64,000 nt of DNA from Pseudomonas haemolytica. Lineage in GTDB: Bacteria > Pseudomonadota > Gammaproteobacteria > Pseudomonadales > Pseudomonadaceae. Location: NCBI RefSeq assembly GCF_009659625.1, contig NZ_VOIW01000004.1, positions 124,001-188,000 on the forward strand, in the 5' to 3' direction. Below are positions 57,854 to 64,000 of this stretch, piece by piece. The notes under the pieces were generated by a model. It saw nothing but the letters and a program-made list of their open reading frames with translations, had not been told where the DNA came from and did no database searches. Made by a program: the position numbers and the translations under genes. Position 1 is the stretch's first letter, and every line of letters begins with the position of its first letter.

Positions 57854-60118
57854 TTAAACCGGCGTTTCCACCAGCAAGGCATCTACTCGCTGGAAGCCGC
57901 GAGGCAATTTATTACCACGCCGGCCTCGCTCGCCCTTGTAGTGCTCAAGGTCGTCAGGGCGCAATGACAACGTGCGCTTGCCGGCCTGGAGCACCAGGGT
58001 GGAGCCTTCCGGGATCACGGCGATGTCGGTCACATACTCTTCGCGACTGGCTACCCGGTCTCCTGGAATCCCGATAATCTTGTTGCCCTTGCCTTTGCCC
58101 AACTGCGGTAAATCGCTGATCTTGAACACCAGCAAACGCCCTTCGGTGGTCACCGAAGCCAACCAGTTGCTCTCACGATCACCCACTGGCCTTGGCAAGA
58201 TCACCTTAGCGTTGTTCGGCAGGCTCAACAGCGCCTTGCCCGCCTTGTTCTTGGCCTGCAGGTCTTCACCCTTGACCACGAAACCGTAACCGGCGTCGGA
58301 AGCAATGACGTACAGCGAATCATCGTCCGGCAGCAGCACGCACTCGAAGTTCGCCCCCGGTGGCGGCGTGAGGCGCCCGGTCAATGGCTCGCCCTGCCCC
58401 CGTGCAGACGGCAGGGTATGGGCCGGCACCGAATAACTGCGCCCCGTCGAGTCGATAAACACTGCGAACTGGTTGGAACGCCCGGCCGCAGCGGTCTTGA
58501 AGCCATCACCGGCTTTGTACGAAAGGCCGGTGGCGTCAATATCATGCCCTTTGGCGGAACGAACCCAACCCTTTTCCGACAGAACGACGGTAATTTTCTC
58601 GTTAGGCAACAGCTCGGTTTCTGTCAGAGCCTTCGCCTCTGCACGCTCGACGATCGGCGAACGACGGTCATCGCCGTAGGTTTCGGCGTCTTTGATCAGC
58701 TCGCTGCGCACCAGCTTCTTGAGCTTGGCTTCGCTGCCCAGCAGTGCTTGCAGCTTGGCTTGCTCCTTGAGCAGCGCGTCTTGCTCGTCGCGCAGCTTCA
58801 TTTCTTCCAGGCGTGCCAACTGGCGCAAGCGGGTATCGAGGATGTAGTCAGCCTGGATTTCGCTCAGCTCGAAACGCGCGATCAGTTCGGCTTTCGGGTG
58901 CTCGGCGGTACGGATGATATGAATCACTTCATCCAGGTTGAGGTAGGCAATCAACAAGCCGTCCAACAGGTGCAGGCGACGCTCGACCTTGTCGAGGCGG
59001 AATTGCAGGCGGCGGCGCACGGTCTGCACGCGGAACTCCAGCCACTCCACCAGCAGATTGCGCAGGTTCTTCAACTGCGGCTTGCCGTCCAGGCCAATGA
59101 TATTGACGTTGACCCGGTAGCTGGACTCCAGGTCGGTGCTGGCAAACAAATGCTGCATCAGCACTTCATGATCCACCCGGCTATTGGTCGGGATGATCAC
59201 GATGCGGCAAGGGTTCTCGTGGTCGGACTCGTCACGCAGGTCGGCCACTTGGGGCAGTTTCGATGGCTTGGCCTGCATCAATGCGGCGATCTGCTCCAGT
59301 ACCTTGGCGCCCGACACCTGGTGCGGCAACGCGGTGACAATAATGTCGCCATCTTCAACGTGGTACACGGCGCGCATGCGCACCGAACCCTTGCCGGTTT
59401 CGTACATTTTCAGCAGGTCGGCGCGGGGCGTGATGATTTCCGCTTCGGTCGGATAATCCGGGCCCTGGATATGCTCGCAGAGCTGCTCGACCGTAGCCTT
59501 GGGCTCATCCAGCAAACGCACGCAGGCGGTGGCGACTTCGCGCAGGTTGTGCGGCGGCACGTCGGTGGCCATGCCGACCGCGATACCGGTGGTGCCATTG
59601 AGCAGGATATTCGGCAAACGTGCCGGCAATACCAGGGGCTCATCGAGGGTACCGTCAAAGTTCGGCCCCCAGTTCGCGGTGCCCTGGCCCAATTCGCTCA
59701 GCAGTACTTCCGAGTAACGCGACAACCGCGCCTCGGTGTAACGCATGGCGGCGAAGGACTTGGGATCGTCCGGCGCACCCCAGTTACCCTGGCCGTCCAC
59801 CAGGGTGTAGCGGTAGCTGAACGGCTGCGCCATCAGCACCATGGCTTCATAGCACGCCGAATCGCCGTGGGGGTGGAACTTACCGAGCACGTCACCGACG
59901 GTACGCGCCGACTTCTTGTGCTTGGAGTCGGCGTCCAGGCCCAACTCACTCATGGCGTAGATGATGCGCCGCTGTACAGGCTTCAGGCCGTCGCCGATAT
60001 GCGGCAAGGCACGGTCCATGATCACGTACATGGAGTAGTTGAGGTAGGCATTTTCGGTGAAGTCAGCCAGCGACCGGCGTTCTACGCCATCTAAGCTGTC
60101 TGCGAGGATGTCACTCAT
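57854..60118 (-). CDS. parC: DNA topoisomerase IV subunit A
   Basis: Decatenates replicated chromosomes with ParE. 754 residues: breakage-reunion domain with catalytic Tyr127 (MRYTEARLS) and a C-terminal beta-propeller-type region. The quinolone-determining region reads [11 protein letters not shown] with wild-type Ser87 and Glu91. It lies in the parE-esterase-parC order. Confidence 0.97.
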   Translation of the reverse strand: MSDILADSLDGVERRSLADFTENAYLNYSMYVIMDRALPHIGDGLKPVQRRIIYAMSELGLDADSKHKKSARTVGDVLGKFHPHGDSACYEAMVLMAQPFSYRYTLVDGQGNWGAPDDPKSFAAMRYTEARLSRYSEVLLSELGQGTANWGPNFDGTLDEPLVLPARLPNILLNGTTGIAVGMATDVPPHNLREVATACVRLLDEPKATVEQLCEHIQGPDYPTEAEIITPRADLLKMYETGKGSVRMRAVYHVEDGDIIVTALPHQVSGAKVLEQIAALMQAKPSKLPQVADLRDESDHENPCRIVIIPTNSRVDHEVLMQHLFASTDLESSYRVNVNIIGLDGKPQLKNLRNLLVEWLEFRVQTVRRRLQFRLDKVERRLHLLDGLLIAYLNLDEVIHIIRTAEHPKAELIARFELSEIQADYILDTRLRQLARLEEMKLRDEQDALLKEQAKLQALLGSEAKLKKLVRSELIKDAETYGDDRRSPIVERAEAKALTETELLPNEKITVVLSEKGWVRSAKGHDIDATGLSYKAGDGFKTAAAGRSNQFAVFIDSTGRSYSVPAHTLPSARGQGEPLTGRLTPPPGANFECVLLPDDDSLYVIASDAGYGFVVKGEDLQAKNKAGKALLSLPNNAKVILPRPVGDRESNWLASVTTEGRLLVFKISDLPQLGKGKGNKIIGIPGDRVASREEYVTDIAVIPEGSTLVLQAGKRTLSLRPDDLEHYKGERGRRGNKLPRGFQRVDALLVETPV

Positions 60119-60191
60119 GCGGGCCTCATCATTGTTGGGTAACGCGTAGCGGAACTGCCGCTGCGCCGGGTCAATTCAAAAAAAGGATGGC

Positions 60192-61187
60192 TCATGGCTG
60201 GGCGCTCCAGCCACCGGCGGGGGCGGCGAAACGATAGACCATAGGGCGTTTTTCACCATCGGCGCGGGGGCCGAAATTATTGTCGATACCGACCCAAGCA
60301 CCGTCAGCGTCCACCAACAGGGCTTCGGCCAGGCCATAGGGCTGTGGGTAACGCCGCTGCGGCGTAAGGGTCTCCTCGGCAAACGACCAACACAGCTCGA
60401 CCTTGGCGGTGGCCGTATCGCGCCGGCAAATCTGGAACGCATTGCGCTCCAGGGTAAACAGCTTGCCGTTGAACAGCGCCAGGTCGGCAAAATCCTTGGA
60501 CACCGCCTTGGCGTTGGTGAACTGCGCCGGTTGCACTTCCTGGCCGGCCTCGCTCAACAGCACACAGGGGCCATCGCAATCCCACACGCTCTGCCCGCGC
60601 TTGATCGAGATCAGGCCGCGTCGCTCACGTTCGGCGGCCAGCCAGATCTGATTGCCTTCGGGGCTCACCGCCAGGCCCTCGAACAACGCATTAAAGTGCA
60701 GCAACATGCCACTGGCGCGGGCTTCACGCACCATGCCCGGGGCGATTTTCAACCACTCGGGCGCCCCAGTCGCAGGCACCTGTAACACCGCGGCATGAGC
60801 TTCGCTGACAATGTAGCGGTTACCCGCGGCATCACAGGTGATGCCTTCAAAATCCAGGTCACCGCCACGAATGAACGAGGCGGCCTTGGTGCGCGAACGC
60901 AACCCCCAAGGCAAACCGGATTCAGGCACCGGCGGCACCTCGATCTTCAGCACCTCGGCGTTCCAGGTCGGCGCACCGGTATCCAGACGGTAGATCTGAT
61001 CGTCATCACGATCGGACACCGTCCACAGCTCCTGGCCACACAGCGCCAGGCCCGAAAGGTTACCGCCGCGCATGCCGTCCACCGGGTGTTCGGACACCAG
61101 CTTGAGCTCTGCCACGGGCGCGGCAAGCACCTGGGTGGCCGCCAGCCCGCTCAACATCAGGATCGCCAGGGCGAAGCCTGTGCGCAT
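60192..61187 (-). CDS. Esterase-like activity of phytase family protein
   Basis: A 331-residue secreted protein with signal peptide (MRTGFALAILMLSGLAATQV, ending LAA) and a phytase-like beta-propeller domain: LSGLALCGQELWTVSDRDDD, GDLDFEGITCDAAGNRYIVS and FEGLAVSPEGNQIWLA. Substrate unknown; the family covers esterase-like and phytase-like activities. The start overlaps the last base of parE, and parC follows 73 bases later, so it is trapped inside the topoisomerase IV gene pair. Confidence 0.83.
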   Translation of the reverse strand: MRTGFALAILMLSGLAATQVLAAPVAELKLVSEHPVDGMRGGNLSGLALCGQELWTVSDRDDDQIYRLDTGAPTWNAEVLKIEVPPVPESGLPWGLRSRTKAASFIRGGDLDFEGITCDAAGNRYIVSEAHAAVLQVPATGAPEWLKIAPGMVREARASGMLLHFNALFEGLAVSPEGNQIWLAAERERRGLISIKRGQSVWDCDGPCVLLSEAGQEVQPAQFTNAKAVSKDFADLALFNGKLFTLERNAFQICRRDTATAKVELCWSFAEETLTPQRRYPQPYGLAEALLVDADGAWVGIDNNFGPRADGEKRPMVYRFAAPAGGWSAQP

Positions 61188-63091
61188 CAGCCCAGAACCT
61201 CGGCCAGGTTGCCTTTGGATTCCAGCCAGGCTTTGCGATCCGGTGCACGCTTCTTGGCCAGCAGCATGTCCATCATTTCCGACGTGCCGGCGAAGTCTTC
61301 CAGGGTCAACTGCACCAGGCGCCGGGTGTTCGGGTCCATGGTGGTTTCACGCAGCTGCGGCGGGTTCATTTCGCCCAGGCCCTTGAATCGCGTGACCTGT
61401 GGCTTGCCGCGCTTCTTCTCGGCCACCAGGCGGTCGAGGATGCCATCGCGCTCGGCTTCGTCCAGAGCGTAGAAAATTTCCTTGCCCAGGTCGATGCGGT
61501 ACAGCGGCGGCATCGCGACATAGACGTGACCGGCATCCACCAACGGGCGGAAGTGCTGCACGAACAACGCGCACAGCAGGGTTGCGATGTGCAGGCCGTC
61601 GGAGTCGGCGTCGGCGAGGATGCAGATCTTGCCGTAGCGCAACTGGCTCATGTCCGCAGCGCCCGGGTCAACCCCGATAGCCACGGCGATGTTGTGTACT
61701 TCCTGGCTGGCGAGCACTTCGCTGCCGTCGACTTCCCAGGTATTGAGGATCTTGCCGCGCAGCGGCAGGATCGCCTGGAATTCCTTGTCCCGCGCTTGCT
61801 TGGCAGAACCGCCGGCGGAGTCACCTTCGACCAGGAACAGCTCGGAACGCATCGGGTCCTGCCCGGCGCAATCGGCCAGCTTGCCGGGCAGCGCCGGGCC
61901 TTGGGTGATGCGCTTACGCTCGACCTTTTTACTGGCCTTCAGGCGACGGCCGGCGTTGTTGATCGCCAATTCCGCCAGGGCCAGGCCCAATTCCGGGTGC
62001 TCGTTGAGCCACAGGCTGAAGGCATCCTTGACCACACCGGAGACAAATGCCGCCGCTTCACGGGACGACAGGCGCTCCTTGGTCTGGCCGGAGAATTGCG
62101 GCTCCTGCATCTTCATCGACAGCACGAACGCGATGCGCTCCCACACGTCTTCCGGCGCCAGCTTGACGCCACGCGGTAACAGACTGCGGTATTCGCAGAA
62201 TTCGCGCATGGCATCCAGCAAGCCTTGGCGCAAACCGTTGACGTGGGTGCCGCCCTGGGCGGTGGGGATCAGGTTGACGTAGCTTTCCTGCACACTGTCG
62301 CCACCTTCGGGCAACCACAGCAGCGCCCAGTCGACGGCTTCTTTATTACCGGCCAGGCTGCCGCAGAACGGCTCGTTGGGCAGGCGTTCGAAGTCGCTGA
62401 CGGAGTCTTCCAGGTAGGAGCGCAGGCCGTCTTCGTAGTGCCACTCGACCTTCTCGCCGGTGCCTTTGTCTTCAAAGCTGACCAGCAAGCCCGGGCACAG
62501 CACGGCCTTGGCCTTGAGCACGTGCTTGAGGCGGCTGATGGAGAATTTCGGTGAATCGAAGTATTTAGGGTCTGGCGCAAAGTACACGCTGGTACCGGTG
62601 TTGCGCTTGCCAACGCTGCCGACCACTTCCAGGTCGGTGGCTTTATAGCCATCGGCGAAGGTCATCTGGTACTCGTTGCCGTCGCGCTTGACCTTGACCC
62701 TGACCTGCGTCGACAGGGCGTTGACCACGGAAATCCCCACACCGTGCAAGCCACCGGAGAACTGGTAGTTCTTGTTGGAGAACTTGCCGCCGGCGTGCAG
62801 CTTGGTCAGGATCAGCTCGACGCCCGACACCCCCTCTTCCGGGTGAATGTCCACCGGCATGCCGCGACCATCGTCGGACACTTCCAGGGAGTGGTCGGCA
62901 TGTAGGATGACTTGTACCGACTTGGCGTGCCCGGCCAAGGCTTCGTCGACGCTGTTGTCGATGACTTCCTGGGCAAGGTGATTCGGCCGACTGGTGTCGG
63001 TGTACATACCGGGACGTTTGCGCACCGGGTCGAGGCCCGAGAGGACTTCGATGGCGTCGGCGTTATAAGAGCTAGCGCTGGGAGTGGCCAT
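61187..63091 (-). CDS. parE: DNA topoisomerase IV subunit B
   Basis: 634-residue ATPase subunit of topoisomerase IV. GHKL ATP site (DNSVDEALAGHAKSVQVILH), the YQFSGGLHGVGISVVNAL loop and the TOPRIM metal site (LFLVEGDSAGGSAKQARDKE, DADSDGLHI). Start ATG 63091 (MATPSASSYNADAIEVL). 46 bases behind yqiA. Confidence 0.97.
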   Translation of the reverse strand: MATPSASSYNADAIEVLSGLDPVRKRPGMYTDTSRPNHLAQEVIDNSVDEALAGHAKSVQVILHADHSLEVSDDGRGMPVDIHPEEGVSGVELILTKLHAGGKFSNKNYQFSGGLHGVGISVVNALSTQVRVKVKRDGNEYQMTFADGYKATDLEVVGSVGKRNTGTSVYFAPDPKYFDSPKFSISRLKHVLKAKAVLCPGLLVSFEDKGTGEKVEWHYEDGLRSYLEDSVSDFERLPNEPFCGSLAGNKEAVDWALLWLPEGGDSVQESYVNLIPTAQGGTHVNGLRQGLLDAMREFCEYRSLLPRGVKLAPEDVWERIAFVLSMKMQEPQFSGQTKERLSSREAAAFVSGVVKDAFSLWLNEHPELGLALAELAINNAGRRLKASKKVERKRITQGPALPGKLADCAGQDPMRSELFLVEGDSAGGSAKQARDKEFQAILPLRGKILNTWEVDGSEVLASQEVHNIAVAIGVDPGAADMSQLRYGKICILADADSDGLHIATLLCALFVQHFRPLVDAGHVYVAMPPLYRIDLGKEIFYALDEAERDGILDRLVAEKKRGKPQVTRFKGLGEMNPPQLRETTMDPNTRRLVQLTLEDFAGTSEMMDMLLAKKRAPDRKAWLESKGNLAEVLG

Positions 63092-63137
63092 GGGGTCTCG
63101 TCGTGAGTCGTTCGATTAAAAAGTGACCTGCGATTTT

Positions 63138-63746
63138 CTACAGTGACGAAAAATCGAAGGATTGATACTGATCTGCGCCAATGCCGGCAAAGCTCAACAA
63201 TGCCGGCAATTGCTGGGCGAACCCTTGGTAACCATGGTCGCCACCGGCCTGGATGCGCAAGGCACAAGCCCGGTAGTACTGTTGGGCGAGGCGATAATCC
63301 AAGGTTTCATCCCCGGTCTGCAACCACACCTGATAACGCGCTGCGTCCTGGGGTGCGGGTACTTCCAGCTCGGCCAGCGCCGCAACGTGGTCGTGGGTCA
63401 ACTCCCAGGTCTCATCGGTGTAGAGGTTCTTCTGGGTCCCCAGGTAACCGTCGAACATCCGATGGGGGCTGACCGCAGGGTTGACCAGCAGCGCCTTGAG
63501 GCCATGGCGTTCGGCAAGATGGGTTGCATAGTAGCCGCCGAGCGAGCTGCCGACCAGCAGGGGCCGCCCCAGTTGGTCAATGGCCTGCTCCAATTGAGGA
63601 ATAGCCTGACGCGGGTGGTGATGCAGCGCCGGCACACGCAGCTGGTCGGCCAGGCCGAGGGTGCCCATCACGGTGATCAACTGACTCGCCTTGTTGGAGG
63701 CCGGTGCACTGTTGAAACCGTGGATATACAGGATCGAAGCGGACAT
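63138..63746 (-). CDS. YqiA/YcfP family alpha/beta-hydrolase
   Basis: A 202-residue esterase-type hydrolase. Oxyanion strand ILYIHGFNSAPASNKA and nucleophile elbow GSSLGGYYA give the catalytic Ser; a C-terminal His in GGDHGYQGF and an Asp in GDETLDY complete the likely triad. YqiA hydrolyses short acyl-CoA or esters in E. coli. It is located between cpdA and parE, as in many gammaproteobacteria. Confidence 0.9.
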   Translation of the reverse strand: MSASILYIHGFNSAPASNKASQLITVMGTLGLADQLRVPALHHHPRQAIPQLEQAIDQLGRPLLVGSSLGGYYATHLAERHGLKALLVNPAVSPHRMFDGYLGTQKNLYTDETWELTHDHVAALAELEVPAPQDAARYQVWLQTGDETLDYRLAQQYYRACALRIQAGGDHGYQGFAQQLPALLSFAGIGADQYQSFDFSSL

Positions 63747-63839
63747 GCCGGGCTCTCCGTGCGTGGGCCAAAGAGCCGCAGTTTACAGGGATCGAGGCCA
63801 GGTGTGAGCACCCGATCTTCCAGACACCGCAGAACCCAT

Positions 63840-63926
63840 GTGGGAGGGGGCTTGCCCTCGATGGCGGTGGATCAGTCACAGCTATTGGTGCTGACACACC
63901 GCTATCGGGGGCAAGCCCCCTCCCAC
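63840..63926. repeat. REPIN (GTGGGAGGGGGC type, CCCCGAT variant)
   Basis: Inverted pair between cpdA and yqiA; the left arm reads CTTGCCCTCGAT and the right arm ATCGGGGGCAAG, one mismatch. Confidence 0.85.
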
Positions 63927-63928
63927 AT

Positions 63929-64000
63929 TCAGTAGCCGTTGCTGCCGTAGTCCACGGTAAAAGCGAAGCCTTCGACCCGCTCCACTCCGGTCTCCAACCG
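63929..64000 (-). CDS. cpdA: Probable 3' end of 3',5'-cAMP phosphodiesterase CpdA (partial)
   Basis: Only the last 23 residues and the stop are in the window (GVERVEGFAFTVDYGSNGY at the C-terminus). The C-terminal GY ending and the position directly before yqiA and parE match cpdA in gammaproteobacteria, but the fragment is too short to prove it. Confidence 0.5.
   Translation of the reverse strand, partial: RLETGVERVEGFAFTVDYGSNGY

Overview
The window reads as a chromosomal segment of a fluorescent Pseudomonas (P. fluorescens group). It is GC-rich, its gene order from dnaB-rplI-rpsR-rpsF through hfq-hflX-hflKC, motAB and parC/parE to yqiA-cpdA is the standard pseudomonad order, and it carries about ten intergenic inverted-repeat REP/REPIN elements of the GTGGGAGGGGGC and GTGGGAGCGGGC types. 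It encodes an exact 128-residue azurin after signal-peptide removal and a RhdA-type rhodanese with its active-site Cys at position 230. No phage, insertion sequence or CRISPR array was seen.

Layout. 1-4.9 kb: 5' part of a branched-chain amino-acid binding protein, then the D-lysine/pipecolate genes amaA and amaB with a divergent LysR regulator. 5.1-8.3 kb: NAD salvage genes pncB-nadE, azurin, and a small charged protein. 8.3-15.2 kb: an uncharacterised three-gene cluster (transglutaminase, circularly permuted ATP-grasp/alpha-E protein, large transglutaminase/DUF2126 protein). 15.3-17.3 kb: an unrecognised locus that looks like a membrane-active toxin with two related membrane proteins, one of them rearranged and frameshifted at its 5' end. 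17.4-27.1 kb: ygiQ, dnaB, the rplI/rpsR/rpsF operon, rlmB and rnr. 27.2-32.4 kb: two identical tRNA-Leu(CAG) genes, a ferric-iron ABC transporter lacking a local ATPase, and a chemoreceptor. 32.5-44.8 kb: purA, hisZ, hflC, hflK, hflX, hfq, miaA, mutL, amiB, tsaE and nnrD, read leftward with many overlaps. 44.9-56.8 kb: queG, a TRIC-type channel, orn, rsgA, motAB, an HDOD protein, rhdA, psd, serB and an AhpA/YtjB-type membrane protein with a long C-terminal extension. 56.9-64 kb: a PqiC-type lipoprotein, parC, a phytase-like esterase, parE, a YqiA hydrolase and the probable end of cpdA.

Most of the window is conserved housekeeping sequence: translation and RNA metabolism (rpsF, rpsR, rplI, rlmB, rnr, orn, rsgA, miaA, queG, hfq, tRNAs), DNA replication, topology and repair (dnaB, parC, parE, mutL) and membrane quality control (hflKC). 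The two regions with the least explained biology are the ATP-grasp/transglutaminase cluster and the toxin-like locus beside it. Both share a short leader motif (TAACAAAC on the + strand) with amaA.
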